Notes: generated by a model not told the origin, from the letters alone. A DNA stretch of 64,000 nt from Longitalea arenae (GCF_016924755.1 NZ_JAFFJX010000014.1:100446-164445), one strand, 5' to 3'. Counted from the stretch's first letter, positions 18,125-28,100 are shown. A program made the numbers and translations.

Positions 18125-19009
18125 ATGTCCCTTCGTCAATCATTATATGGCACCGGCGTGGCGCTGGTCACCCCGTTTAAATCAAATTCTGAAGTAGATC
18201 TCGATGCTTTAAGTAAAATAATAGATTTTGTTATCAATGGCGGCGCTGAATATGTGGTCACGCTCGGTACAACCGGCGAAACGCCCTGCCTCAGTAAAGA
18301 AGAAAAGATCGCCATCATCCGCTTCACCTATGAAAAAGTGAACAACCGCATTCCCGTGGTGGTAGGCATCGGCGGCAACAATACGCCCGAAGTAATAAAA
18401 GAACTGGAAACTTTTCCTTTAGATAGAGCCACCGCTGTTCTAAGCGCCAGCCCCTATTACAACAAACCTTCACAGGAAGGTATTTTTCTGCATTATAAAG
18501 CTCTGGCTGCCGCTTCACCCAAACCGATCCTGTTGTATAATGTACCGGGCCGTACCGGTCGCAATATGACCGCTGCCACTACCCTGCGCCTTGCCAATGA
18601 AGTGGACAATATCGGTGGTATTAAAGAGGCCAGCGGCGATATGGCTCAGTGTATGCAGATCCTGCGCGACCGCCCCGAGAACTTTTTGGTAGTAAGCGGC
18701 GACGATGCGCTGGTATTACCACAAATAGCCTGTGGTATGGATGGCGTTATCAGTGTTGCAGCCAATGCCTTCCCGCAGCAATTTACCCATATGGTACGCC
18801 AGTGCCTGAAAGGCGATTTTAAAGCAGCCAAATCATTGAACGATGTGCTGATTGATGCGTACGATCTCATGTTTGCTGAAAATAACCCCGCAGGGGTAAA
18901 AGCGTTCATGACTGAACTGGAATTATTAGAGAACAATCTTCGTTTACCAATGGTGCCGCTCAGTGAGGGATTGCATGAAAAAGTGAGATCTTTTCTGAAA
19001 AACGCTTAA
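18125..19009 (+). CDS. dapA: 4-hydroxy-tetrahydrodipicolinate synthase
   Basis: The 294-aa TIM-barrel lyase condenses pyruvate with aspartate semialdehyde, the committed step to diaminopimelate and lysine, in the cytoplasm. The Schiff-base Lys167 is in GIKEASGD. Other family marks are GTTGETPCLS near residue 48, YYNKPSQEGIFLHY near 111-124, and LLYNVPGRTG with the conserved Tyr near 139. The length is typical. The ATG follows an AT-rich leader without an obvious Shine-Dalgarno site. The gene is followed by a strong terminator at 19041-19087, so it is likely monocistronic. Lysine feedback cannot be judged from sequence. Confidence 0.97.
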   Translation: MSLRQSLYGTGVALVTPFKSNSEVDLDALSKIIDFVINGGAEYVVTLGTTGETPCLSKEEKIAIIRFTYEKVNNRIPVVVGIGGNNTPEVIKELETFPLDRATAVLSASPYYNKPSQEGIFLHYKALAAASPKPILLYNVPGRTGRNMTAATTLRLANEVDNIGGIKEASGDMAQCMQILRDRPENFLVVSGDDALVLPQIACGMDGVISVAANAFPQQFTHMVRQCLKGDFKAAKSLNDVLIDAYDLMFAENNPAGVKAFMTELELLENNLRLPMVPLSEGLHEKVRSFLKNA

Positions 19010-19040
19010 CGGTAAGCCTTAGCGCGAAACACAAAATATC

Positions 19041-19087
19041 AAAGCCAAACAGGGAGCATTATATGTATTCCTGTTTGGCTTTTCTTA
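19041..19087 (+). terminator. Rho-independent terminator of dapA
   Basis: AAAGCCAAACAGG (19041-19053) pairs with CCTGTTTGGCTTT (19070-19082), a perfect 13-bp stem with a 16-nt loop and a T-rich tail. Confidence 0.9.
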
Positions 19088-19138
19088 TTTATTTGCCGAT
19101 TGCCGGTTGGTATTGTGGATTGTGTATTAAGATAAGGA

Positions 19139-19416
19139 TTGCCTATTGCCTATTGCTATTGCCTGTTGCTTATTGTCTATTGCCAATTGCCTATTGCCCG
19201 TTGTCTATTGCCCTTGCCAGTTGCTTGTTGCTTTGGCGTATTGTCAATTGCTTATTGCCTATTGTCTATTGCCCGTGCCAGTTGCTTACTGCCGATTTAG
19301 ATTGCTTTTGGCGGTTGCTTATTGCCTATTGCCAATTGCATGTTGCTTATTGTCTATTGCCAATTGCCAATTGCCCGTTGTCTATTGTCCATTGCCTATT
19401 GCCCGTTGTCTATTGC
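19139..19416. repeat. Degenerate heptanucleotide repeat tract, consensus TTGCCTA
   Basis: From 19139 the sequence runs in consecutive 7-bp units of the form TTGYCNR (TTGCCTA, TTGTCTA, TTGCCCG and TTGCCAA are common variants), with a few units one base short. About 40 units fill the space between the dapA terminator and the rnz gene, and the last units overlap the rnz stop codon and final codons. Because 7 is not a multiple of 3, all frames stay open as Leu/Pro/Ile/Ala/Tyr/Cys repeats, which explains false ORFs of 168-177 codons here. Related tracts with other consensus units are at 24181 and 42848. Confidence 0.9.
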
Positions 19417-20327
19417 TTCCTAGGAATGGCTCTGAAAGTAACCCCCTCCAATGCCAGACTGGTATCAGGAAACACTTCGCAGGCCTCCTCTTCAAACACT
19501 TCCAGCTTATCGTATTTCGAGCTGAAATGCCCGATGAGCAAGCGCCCTACTTTAGCCTGTTTGGCTATGCAGGCAGCCTGCGTGGTGGTGGAGTGAAAAC
19601 GCAGCGCGGCCCTTTTATCCAGTTCTTTCAGGTAAGTGGTCTCATGGTATAAGAGATCAACCCCCTGAAATTTTTCTATTAGCGACTCGTCAAAGATGGT
19701 ATCGGCGCTATAAGCATATGATAAGGGCTTTGCACCCGGGTTGGTCACCCATTCGTTCTTTATCAGTTCACCATTCTTATTGGTATAATCTTCTCCCCAT
19801 TTTAGCCGGTCGTAAAAAGCTGCGGGCACACCATGTTCAATGGCCTTCTCGGGGTTTACCCGCCGGGGCGCCCTTACCTGGTCGAACCGGAAACCCCAGC
19901 AGGGAATACGGTGTTTGGTGGCAAAACTGGTTACTTTGAACTTGTCGTTCTGAACGATCACGCCCTCACTCTCCAGCGGATGAAAATGCAGCGTGTATGG
20001 TAATACATTCGAAGCGGCTTCCAACTGTAGGTCGAGTATTTGCTTTAACGGTGCCGGGGCATACAAATGCAGCTCATGCTCACGATGCAGCAAACCCATA
20101 CTATGTAAAAAACCGGGCAAACCGAAATAGTGATCGCCGTGCAGGTGCGAGATGAAAATATAATTGATGCGCGACCAGCGAATGCGGTATTTGGCCAACT
20201 GCTGTTGGGTTCCCTCTCCACAATCTACCAGGAATAAATTGTCATCCAACGTCACTACCTGCGACGTGGGATGCCGGTCATAGGCCGGCAGGGCAGAATT
20301 ATTTCCCAGGATCGTTACAGCCAGCAT
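19410..20327 (-). CDS. rnz: Ribonuclease Z (tRNA 3'-processing endonuclease)
   Basis: The 305-aa metallo-beta-lactamase-fold enzyme cuts precursor tRNA just after the discriminator base, needed for tRNAs without an encoded CCA. The zinc motif HLHGDH is at residues 61-66. Further ligands fall in later His/Asp motifs, with a DLLYHETTY segment near 215 and IGHFSSKY near 270. The length fits the short bacterial tRNase Z form. The six tRNA genes in this window show no encoded CCA, which agrees with a need for this enzyme. Its last codons and stop lie inside the edge of the heptamer tract, so repeat growth or loss there could change the C-terminus (currently PRKQ). Confidence 0.95.
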   Translation of the reverse strand: MLAVTILGNNSALPAYDRHPTSQVVTLDDNLFLVDCGEGTQQQLAKYRIRWSRINYIFISHLHGDHYFGLPGFLHSMGLLHREHELHLYAPAPLKQILDLQLEAASNVLPYTLHFHPLESEGVIVQNDKFKVTSFATKHRIPCWGFRFDQVRAPRRVNPEKAIEHGVPAAFYDRLKWGEDYTNKNGELIKNEWVTNPGAKPLSYAYSADTIFDESLIEKFQGVDLLYHETTYLKELDKRAALRFHSTTTQAACIAKQAKVGRLLIGHFSSKYDKLEVFEEEACEVFPDTSLALEGVTFRAIPRKQ

Positions 20328-20523
20328 TCAATTTGTTAAGTAGTTATCATTTTGTTTAAGACGGCACTATAAGTCATTCTGCTGCATTTCATTACACAAA
20401 TTTACGCAATAGCCTGCAACACCGCTCACCTGCTATTATCTATTACTTGCTTCTTATTATATAATACTAACATGGCCCCTTGTAGCTGGTACCACTCTTG
20501 GCCTGTTGATTTTATAACGTAAA

Positions 20524-21387
20524 TCAATACCGCCGGATTGTATTTACGATATCAGCCAGGTAGCTTTTACCAAATAAATTCAAATGGATCAGCAGCGGAT
20601 ATAAATTGCATACTTCCCATTGCTGCAGGTAGTTGGCTGGAAGCGAAAAATGGTACTGGTAACTCTCATAGAACAGACGGTCAAAACCGCCAAACAAGGT
20701 AGTCATAGCCAGGTCCATACTACGGTGGCCATAATATACTGCCGGATCGATCAAAACTGGCCTCTGCTGTTCGTCACATAAAAAATTCCCGCTCCACAGA
20801 TCGCCATGTAACAGGGAAGCTGGTTCAGCCGGGAAGATGGCAGGCAGTTGCTGATATAATTTTTCAAAGCGGCTGGCTAAAGCCGGTTCCAGCAAATGAT
20901 GGTCCACAGCCAGTTTTACCTGTGGTTGCAGCCGTTTCTGGATAAAAAAATCCACCCAGCTAGCGGCAGGTTCATTGCATTGCGGTAAAGCGCCCATATA
21001 ATTATCAGTGGGCAGTCCAAACTGCTTTTGCTGTACATGGTGCAGTGCGGCCAGTTGCTCCCCAAAAGCGGTCCAGAAGGCTTCGGTTCGCAAGCCCTGT
21101 TCTATCCACTCCAGCAATAATACCTGGTTGTCGCCGGTACGGCCGGTAGCTATTACCTGCGGTATGCGGATCACTTGCTGACTGGCCAGTAATTCCAATC
21201 CGGCCTGCTCTGCTTCGAACATTCCCGGAAAGGATGAAAACTTATTGATCTTACACAGAAATTTTTTACCAGGGCTATTAATGCGGTAGGTATGATTGAT
21301 CGAGCCACCCCCCAGGGGCGTAAAATGCAGGTCGGCTCCTTCATTCAATAATTGTTTTATAAATGATTGCAGGGATGCAGTAAGCAT
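20524..21387 (-). CDS. Fructosamine kinase family protein
   Basis: The 287-aa product has the protein-kinase-like fold of fructosamine-3-kinases, which phosphorylate sugars attached to amines and so reverse glycation. The catalytic loop reads LLHGDLWSGNFL (Asp near residue 190) and the metal-binding part DPAVYYGHRSMDLAMT follows about 20 residues later. An N-terminal phosphate-binding segment GGGSINHTYRI is near residue 26. The length is typical of bacterial members. There is no signal peptide, so it is cytoplasmic. It lies 116 bp from rfaE1 on the same strand and may share its transcript. The true substrate of bacterial members (small ribulosamines or protein-bound forms) is unclear. Confidence 0.88.
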   Translation of the reverse strand: MLTASLQSFIKQLLNEGADLHFTPLGGGSINHTYRINSPGKKFLCKINKFSSFPGMFEAEQAGLELLASQQVIRIPQVIATGRTGDNQVLLLEWIEQGLRTEAFWTAFGEQLAALHHVQQKQFGLPTDNYMGALPQCNEPAASWVDFFIQKRLQPQVKLAVDHHLLEPALASRFEKLYQQLPAIFPAEPASLLHGDLWSGNFLCDEQQRPVLIDPAVYYGHRSMDLAMTTLFGGFDRLFYESYQYHFSLPANYLQQWEVCNLYPLLIHLNLFGKSYLADIVNTIRRY

Positions 21388-21503
21388 GCATATCTTGTTA
21401 CCTGTTCAGAGCAAAGTTTACCGTTTTCGACTCCGGTTTATCATTGGCGTTTTGCCTTTTCCAGCGCCCATTTCTGGTTTCGGCTTACAGTTCAACGTGT
21501 GAC

Positions 21504-22499
21504 CTAAGAAAGCAATTCTTTACATTCATTCAATAACCGCTCTCTGTTTACGGCCGCCGTGCCCACTTCCTCGCACACCAATCCGCCGGCTATATTTGCA
21601 ACCTCAGCCATCAGGTCAATTCGCCTGGTAGCGGCATAGATCAAGGAGGCTACGGCTATTACCGTATCGCCGGCCCCGGATACATCTGCTATATTCCGTA
21701 AGTGCGAAGGAATGATCTTAGCTGTACTGTTCTCCTGGTAAAACACGCCTTTCTCCGACAGGGTGATAAAAGAAATGGCATGACTTAACTTTTTCTGCAA
21801 TTGCTGATGTATATCGTTCAGGGTAGCCAGGTTAACATCCTCGATCAACAGGTTGAGCCCGTCTTTTACTTCTTTCAGGTTCGGTTTGAATATGTCCACT
21901 CCCTGGTAGGAAAAGAAATTTTTTCGTTTAGGATCTACGGTGGTGATCACCCCATGTTGTTTGCACAGGGCAGTCACTTCTTTGATCACGCGCTCCGTTA
22001 GCACTCCTTTATTATAATCTTCAAAAATGATCACCTGCGGTTGCTCACTGGTGATGTACTGGCGCACTTTTTCGATCAGGGCATTTTCATCATGCGCACT
22101 CAGGTCTTTCGTGATCTCCGCATCCAGCCGCATCATTTGCTGGTTCCGGCTGATAATGCGCGTTTTGGCAGTGGTTATGCGTGAAGGCTGCTGGGCGATC
22201 CACGCAGTATTGATTTGATTTTCGTTGAAAAGTTCTATTAGGGTACCGCCATTTTCATCATTACCCATTACTGATAATATTGAAACCTGTGCACCGAGCG
22301 CAGCCAGGTTCAGCGCCACGTTACCGGCGCCCCCAATGCGATATTCTTTTTTATCAAGCGCTACCACGGGTACGGGTGCTTCCGGCGAAATTCTATCCAC
22401 ATGCCCCCACCAGTAAATATCCAGCATCACATCTCCAATTACCCCTGCTTTTATATCCGAGAAGCCGTCAAACAGTTTGTCAAAATCTATCTTACTCAT
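21504..22499 (-). CDS. rfaE1: D-glycero-beta-D-manno-heptose-7-phosphate kinase (PfkB family)
   Basis: The 331-aa ribokinase-fold enzyme matches the kinase half of HldE/RfaE. It phosphorylates heptose-7-phosphate at C1 on the way to ADP-heptose for the LPS inner core. GGAGNVALNLAALGA (residues 36-50) is the first PfkB signature and DVSGAGDTVIAVAS near 270 is the second, with the catalytic Asp in GAGD. There is no C-terminal nucleotidyltransferase domain, so the adenylyl transfer step needs a separate protein not in this window. PfkB proteins are hard to tell apart, but SDIKAGVIGDVMLDIYWWG at the N-terminus is typical of RfaE1. Confidence 0.85.
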   Translation of the reverse strand: MSKIDFDKLFDGFSDIKAGVIGDVMLDIYWWGHVDRISPEAPVPVVALDKKEYRIGGAGNVALNLAALGAQVSILSVMGNDENGGTLIELFNENQINTAWIAQQPSRITTAKTRIISRNQQMMRLDAEITKDLSAHDENALIEKVRQYITSEQPQVIIFEDYNKGVLTERVIKEVTALCKQHGVITTVDPKRKNFFSYQGVDIFKPNLKEVKDGLNLLIEDVNLATLNDIHQQLQKKLSHAISFITLSEKGVFYQENSTAKIIPSHLRNIADVSGAGDTVIAVASLIYAATRRIDLMAEVANIAGGLVCEEVGTAAVNRERLLNECKELLS

Positions 22500-22598
22500 A
22501 ATTTCTCAAATTTCAGCTATTGCAGCCACTCCGCCATCGCTTCCCCGCACGCATTGGTATCGTCCGGCGAAGTAAACAAGCCATAGCCGTTTTTGCTT

Positions 22599-24065
22599 TT
22601 ATGCGACTTTCTTATTTCGAACTGCAATATAGTATAAAGGCACTCCTATCAAAACAATTGCCAGCCCGATACCCGCATATTGCGGTTTCATTCCGATAAG
22701 AAAAATGCAAAATGTCAATGCGAGAATAATATAAATAATGGGCAGCACCGGATAGCCAAATGCCTTATAGGGCCGCTCCGCATCGGGACGCTTTTTGCGT
22801 AAGATGAAAATGCCCAGAATCGTCAATGCATAGAACAGCACCACAACGAACGCGATCATATCGAGTAGATCGCCATAACTGCCGCTCAAACACAGCAAAC
22901 TTGCCATACCGCACTGTATCCACAGGGCAAAGGCAGGCACTGCATTTTTATTTAATACCCCGGTTTGTTTAAAGAAGAGGCCATCCTTGGCCATGGTGTA
23001 ATATACACGGGCGCCCGCCAGGATCAACCCGTTGTTACAACCAAAAGTCGAGATCATGATCATTACCGCAATTACATAGGCACCTACATTACCAAAGATG
23101 GAGGTGGCCGCTGCAACTGCTACACGCTCCCCTTCCGGATACGCTATATGTTCCAGGGGCAGAACATTGAGATACATCAGGTTGGCCGTTACGTAAATGA
23201 TGGTAACCACCAGGGTACCCAGGAAAAGGCTTAACCCGATATTTCTTTTCGGATTCTTTATTTCACCGGCGATAAAGGTCACATTGTTCCAGCTGTCGCT
23301 GCTGAAGATAGAGCCTACCATTGCAGCCGCTATGGCGCCAATGAGCGCCGTACCGCCGATGGGTAGCCATTCGCCCCCTTTAATGAAATTGCCCTGCGCG
23401 TCCTGCTGCAGGTGGGTAGCATTCATGCCCGTTTGCCAGTTCTCGGCCCAAAAGCTCTCTTTCACCAGTAAGAAACCCAAAATGATCAAACCGAACAACG
23501 ACAGCAGCTTTACCGTCGTAAAGGAGGTTTGAATGATCTTTCCGCCCTTAATGCCTTTTGTATTGGTATATGTAAGAAATACGATCAATGCAATGGCCAG
23601 CAACTGGGCAGCGCTGATAGAAAAGGAATACTCCATAACGCCCTGCGCATTCAGGCCTTTTTCTATACCCCATAATTTATGGCTTTCGCTGAACCAGGGG
23701 ATCAGGTAAGCCGTATAACGACTGAAAGCAACAGCTACTGCAGCGATCGTGGCGGTTTGTATCACCGAAAAAAAGCTCCAGCCATACAGAAAGCCGGCTA
23801 AAGGATTAAATGCTTCTTTGAGATATACGTATTGCCCGCCCGCTTTCGGATACATACCACTCAACTCCCCATAACTTACAGCAGCCGTGATGGTCATAAA
23901 ACCGGTGATCAGCCATACAGCGATCATCCATCCGGCACTTCCTACATTACGGGTAATATCGGAGCTAACGATAAATATACCCGAACCGATCATTGAACCG
24001 GCTACCACCATGGTAGCATCCAATAAACTTAGCGATGGTTTAAATGATGAAGCGTGTTCTGCCAT
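22599..24065 (-). CDS. Amino acid permease, APC superfamily
   Basis: The 488-aa protein has about 12 hydrophobic segments typical of APC transporters, beginning near residue 15. GSMIGSGIFIVSS in the first helix is the conserved substrate-backbone motif. It should sit in the inner membrane and exchange or import amino acids with a proton or another amino acid. The sequence resembles the LAT/YkbA-like group, but the substrate cannot be read from it. A large loop near residues 210-245 (WAENWQTGMNATHLQQDAQG) lies between helices. It is flanked downstream by rfaE1 (99 bp away) and upstream by the repeat-rich region 24066-24469. Confidence 0.9.
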   Translation of the reverse strand: MAEHASSFKPSLSLLDATMVVAGSMIGSGIFIVSSDITRNVGSAGWMIAVWLITGFMTITAAVSYGELSGMYPKAGGQYVYLKEAFNPLAGFLYGWSFFSVIQTATIAAVAVAFSRYTAYLIPWFSESHKLWGIEKGLNAQGVMEYSFSISAAQLLAIALIVFLTYTNTKGIKGGKIIQTSFTTVKLLSLFGLIILGFLLVKESFWAENWQTGMNATHLQQDAQGNFIKGGEWLPIGGTALIGAIAAAMVGSIFSSDSWNNVTFIAGEIKNPKRNIGLSLFLGTLVVTIIYVTANLMYLNVLPLEHIAYPEGERVAVAAATSIFGNVGAYVIAVMIMISTFGCNNGLILAGARVYYTMAKDGLFFKQTGVLNKNAVPAFALWIQCGMASLLCLSGSYGDLLDMIAFVVVLFYALTILGIFILRKKRPDAERPYKAFGYPVLPIIYIILALTFCIFLIGMKPQYAGIGLAIVLIGVPLYYIAVRNKKVA

Positions 24066-24180
24066 ATTGGTTATATAAGGGTAAGAAAATCAGGTTTTAA
24101 CACAAGATAAGGAAACTAACCCGAATCCCGGTTATCCCAAATTTCCACAGGTTTTCCAATTTTAGCAGGGACGCCGGCAC

Positions 24181-24292
24181 GCTCAAAGCTGAAGGCGGAA
24201 GCTAGCAGGCAAAAAGGATTACGCCTAATGATGAAGGCTGAGGGAGAAGGCGGAAGACCGAAAGCCTTAGGCTGAAAGCAAAAGTCCGGAAG
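24181..24292. repeat. Degenerate heptanucleotide tract, consensus GCTGAAG
   Basis: Starting at 24181 the sequence can be cut into 7-bp units such as GCTCAAA, GCTGAAG, GCGGAAG, GATGAAG, GCTGAGG and GCTGAAA, with one 6-bp slip. About 15 units are recognisable, with several decayed ones in the middle. The period matches the tracts at 19139 and 42848, while the consensus differs. Confidence 0.7.
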
Positions 24293-24326
24293 AAACATAT
24301 TTGTCAATATGCCGCTTCCGGACTTT
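24281..24326 (-). terminator. 12-bp perfect inverted repeat, probable terminator of the ompH-like gene
   Basis: AAAGTCCGGAAG (24281-24292) and CTTCCGGACTTT (24315-24326) pair perfectly around a 22-nt loop. Read on the minus strand the stem is followed by a T-rich stretch. It lies about 145 bp after the ompH-like stop. The left arm coincides with the last heptamer unit. Confidence 0.55.
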
Positions 24327-24412
24327 CATATTAAAGTGTTCTTGTTTTATTACTTCTACTTCCTGGTTCTCTCTTTCATTATCAAAAACCTGTCCCGATT
24401 TTAGTAAGGCGA

Positions 24413-24474
24413 ATTATCACATTATCAAATTATCACATTATCAAATTATCACGTTATCAAATTATCACATTATT
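24413..24474. repeat. Octanucleotide tandem repeat ATTATCAC/ATTATCAA
   Basis: Seven near-perfect 8-bp units alternate ATTATCAC and ATTATCAA (one begins with G), with an eighth decaying unit, and reach the stop codon of the ompH-like gene at 24470. This is a slippage-prone array; the unit count probably varies between strains. Confidence 0.9.
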
Positions 24475-25063
24475 TTTTCTTTTCCTTATACTGTGAGTTC
24501 AGCCCTGAGATCAGATCACCGGTAATGTTAAACGCAGAATCTTTATAATAAATAATAAAACCCGGTTCGTAAGAAAGTATGTAAGAATACTTCTTTGACT
24601 TGTTGTATTCTTTTAAGAACTCTTCTACCTGCTTACGCAGCTCAGTCATCCTGTCCACTTGCAGCTTTTGCATTTCCTGTTCCAGTTCTCCTTTACGTTG
24701 CTGGTATTGCTGTTGCAGCAAACCTACTTCACGCTGGGCCTGCTCCCCTTCTGACTGGGTAATATTGTTGCCTTTTTCCTGCCACTTACGAATGGTGCGC
24801 TGGTACTTATTCGTTAAATCGTTCAATTCAGCATTCATGGCGTTCTCTTTCTTCTTGATATCGCCCGATACATCCTTGAAATACTCATAATGTTCCTGCA
24901 AAGAATCAATATCAAAATAAGCTATGGCGAAATTGGCAGGTGCATTTTTATCGGCAGGTGCCACTACTTTCTTTTTCGTTTCTGCTTTAGAGAATTGAAA
25001 ATAAAACAGCACACCTATGAGAACAAGAGCGAGAATAGATAATATAGTAGAGATATTTTTCAT
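24470..25063 (-). CDS. OmpH/Skp-family periplasmic chaperone-like protein
   Basis: The 197-aa product has an N-terminal hydrophobic segment (about residues 4-24, ISTILSILALVLIGVLFYF) acting as signal peptide or anchor, then a mature part dominated by a charged coiled coil (about 75-150, rich in Lys, Glu, Gln). Skp/OmpH proteins hold unfolded outer-membrane proteins in the periplasm. A lysine-rich linker follows the membrane segment. No clear signal peptidase site is visible, so it may stay tethered to the inner membrane. It follows rpoC on the same strand but a terminator (25137-25170) separates them. Its stop lies in the octamer array. Confidence 0.75.
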   Translation of the reverse strand: MKNISTILSILALVLIGVLFYFQFSKAETKKKVVAPADKNAPANFAIAYFDIDSLQEHYEYFKDVSGDIKKKENAMNAELNDLTNKYQRTIRKWQEKGNNITQSEGEQAQREVGLLQQQYQQRKGELEQEMQKLQVDRMTELRKQVEEFLKEYNKSKKYSYILSYEPGFIIYYKDSAFNITGDLISGLNSQYKEKKK

Positions 25064-25136
25064 GAACGCCTTTTTTGCAATATAGAATGTCTGACTAAAA
25101 CAAAATTGTTAAAACTTTTAACAGAACAATAGCCTT

Positions 25137-25170
25137 ATAAAAAAAGTAGGAAGGGGTTAGCTTCCTACTT
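25137..25170 (-). terminator. Rho-independent terminator of rpoBC
   Basis: AAGTAGGAAG (25144-25153) pairs perfectly with CTTCCTACTT (25161-25170); on the minus strand it is followed by a T-run. It lies 28 bp after the rpoC stop. Confidence 0.92.
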
Positions 25171-25197
25171 TATATAAATTATCAAATTGCTGATCAA

Positions 25198-28100
25198 TTA
25201 CTCTTCTTCGTCAAAGCTCATCGCTTCGCGGGTTGTCTGTAGCAATTCATATTCTTCCTTGCTACCTACGATCATGTTCTCAAAGTCACGCAGACCAGTA
25301 CCTGCCGGTATCGGGTGACCTGTGATCACATTCTCTTTCAAACCAAGCATATCGTCGGTCTTACCCTGAATGGCAGCCGATGACAGCACTTTGGTTGTTT
25401 CCTGGAACGATGCGGCTGAGATCCAGCTTTGCGTACCCAGCGATGCCTTGGTAATACCCAGGAGCACCGGGTGAGAGGTAGCCGGGTTAGCATCGCGGTA
25501 CTCAACCAGCTTCTTGTCGGTACGACGCAGCAGGGAGTTCTCTTCGCGAATTTCACGCAGGCTAACGATCTGACCGGCTTTCAGACGGGCGCTTTCTCCC
25601 GGATCTGAAACGATCTTCTTATCAAAGATCCAGTCATTCTCATCGTTGAAGTCAAAGCGGTCAACCAGATCTTCTTCCAGGAAGCGGGTATCGCCCGGAT
25701 CCACGATCTCTACTTTCTTCATCATCTGGCGAACGATCACCTCGATGTGTTTATCGTTGATCTTCACACCTTGTAAACGGTAAACCTCCTGAATTTCATT
25801 CACCACGTATTCCTGTACGGCGAACGGACCTTTAATAGACAGGATATCGCTCGGTGAAACCTGTCCGTCAGACAGCGGCGCACCGGCTTTGATAAAGTCA
25901 CCATCCTGTACCAGGATCTGGCGGGTCAACGGAACCAGGTATTTCTTAATAACACCATCTTTCGCTTCTACCACGATCTCGCGGTTACCACGTTTGATGG
26001 CGCCGAAAGCTACCACACCGTCGATCTCGCACACGATAGCGGGGTTACCCGGGTTACGGGCTTCGAACAACTCGGTTACACGAGGCAGACCCCCGGTGAT
26101 GTCGCGTTGCATCCGCAGCGTACGAGGTATTTTCACCAGCACCTGGCCGGCTCTCACTTCTTCAGCTTCGTCAACCACAATGTGTGAGCCTACAGGCAGG
26201 TTGTATTGTTTTACATCCTTACCCTCTACGATCAGGGTAGGTATCTTGGTCTTATCTTTTGTTTCAATAACCACTTTCTCGCGGTGACCTGTTTGTTCGT
26301 CGGCCTCTTCGCGGAAGGTTACACCTTCAATTACGTTGTCGAATCTTACCTGACCAACGATCTCGGCCACGATTACGTTGTTGAAGGGGTCCCAGGTACA
26401 GATGGTATCACCTTTTTTCACCTGTTGACCGTCTTTCACGAACAGGGTTGAACCGTAAGGAACGTTCACCACATTCAGCAGGCGGTCGTTCTTGATATCC
26501 ATGTTACGGATCTCACCGGTACGACCGATAACCACCTGAATCGGATCGCCTTCATTGTTAACGGCAGGTACCGTACGCAAACCATCAAACTGAATGGTAC
26601 CATCGAACTTGGCAGTGAGTGAAGATTCCACTGAAGCAGAACCGGCAACACCACCCACGTGGAAGGTACGCAAGGTAAGCTGTGTACCAGGCTCACCGAT
26701 TGACTGGGCAGCAATAATACCTACTGCATCACCTTTCTGTGCCCGGTTACCGGTAGCCAGGTTCTTACCATAACATTTTACGCACACACCCCGTTTGCTT
26801 TCGCAGGTCAGCACCGAGCGGATCTCTACGGTTTCAATACCGGCTTCTTCGATTTGTTTGCCGATATCTTCGTTGATCTCTTTTCCGGCTTCAACGATCA
26901 GCTCATCGTTTTGCGGGTTGTATACGTTGTGGAGCGAAGTACGGCCAATGATACGGTCGTACAGCGGCTCTACGATCTCTTCATTATCTTTCAGTGCGCT
27001 GATGGCAATACCACGCAGCGTACCGCAATCTTCTTCTGTAATTACCACATCCTGGGCTACGTCAACCAAACGACGGGTCAGGTAACCGGCATCCGCTGTT
27101 TTAAGGGCGGTATCGGCCAAACCTTTACGGGCACCGTGCGTAGAGATGAAGTAATCCAATACGTTCAGACCACCTTTGAAGTTAGAGAGGATCGGGTTTT
27201 CGATGATCTCACTTCCGGTTGAACCTGACTTTCTGGGTTTCGCCATCAGCCCCCTGATACCGCACAGCTGTTTGATCTGCTGTTTGGAACCGCGGGCCCC
27301 GGAGTCAAGCATCATGTACACAGAGTTGAAGCCCTGTTTGTCGCTGCTCAGCTCACGGATCAACGTTTCGGTAATGCGGGTATCCACCCTCGACCAAATA
27401 TCTACGATCTGGTTATACCGCTCGTTGTTGGTGATAAGACCCATGTTATAGTTATCCCATACCTCGTCTACTTCGCCTTTGGCCTGATCAAGCACATCGC
27501 CTTTGATAGACGGGATAATGAGGTCATTGATACTGAACGACAGACCACCTCTGAAGGCCGTACGGAAACCAAGCTGTTTGATATCATCCAGGAACTTGGC
27601 TGTTTTAGGCACATTCGTAATGGTGATGATGTCACCGATGATCTCGCGTAAGCTCTTCTTTGTTAACAGGGCGTTGATGTAACCAACTTCCTTGGGAACA
27701 AACTCGTTGAAGATCACACGCCCAACGGTTGTTTCTATCAGCTTTTTAACAATAACACCTTCGTTGTTGCGTACATCCACTTTCACTTTAATGTGAGCGT
27801 GCAGGTCAACGCGGTCTTCGTTATAAGCGATGATAACTTCTTCCGTGCTGTAGAATGCTTTTCCTTCGCCGCGGATCTTTTCAGTTTCGGTAGATTTTTT
27901 ACCCTTGGTAATGTAGTACAGACCGAGTACCATGTCCTGTGAAGGCAGGGTCATCGGCGCACCATTCTGCGGGTTCAAAATGTTGTGTGATGAAAGCATC
28001 AGCAGCTGGGCTTCCAGAACGGCCGCGTTACTTAACGGAACGTGAACCGCCATCTGGTCACCGTCGAAGTCGGCGTTGAACGCAGAACACACGAGCGGGT

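Larger units (their letters stand above)
24066..24469. other. Repeat-rich intergenic region between ompH-like gene and permease
   Basis: The region holds three ordered elements and no gene: a heptamer tract (24181-24292), a long hairpin (24281-24326), and an octamer tract (24413-24474), each listed separately. The permease promoter should lie in 24066-24180, but I see no good consensus match. Confidence 0.6.

Noticed and set aside
19063..19652. Two overlapping open frames of 168-177 codons
   Set aside because: They are read out of the 7-bp repeat, with Leu/Pro/Ile/Ala/Tyr/Cys cycles in every frame, and overlap the end of rnz.
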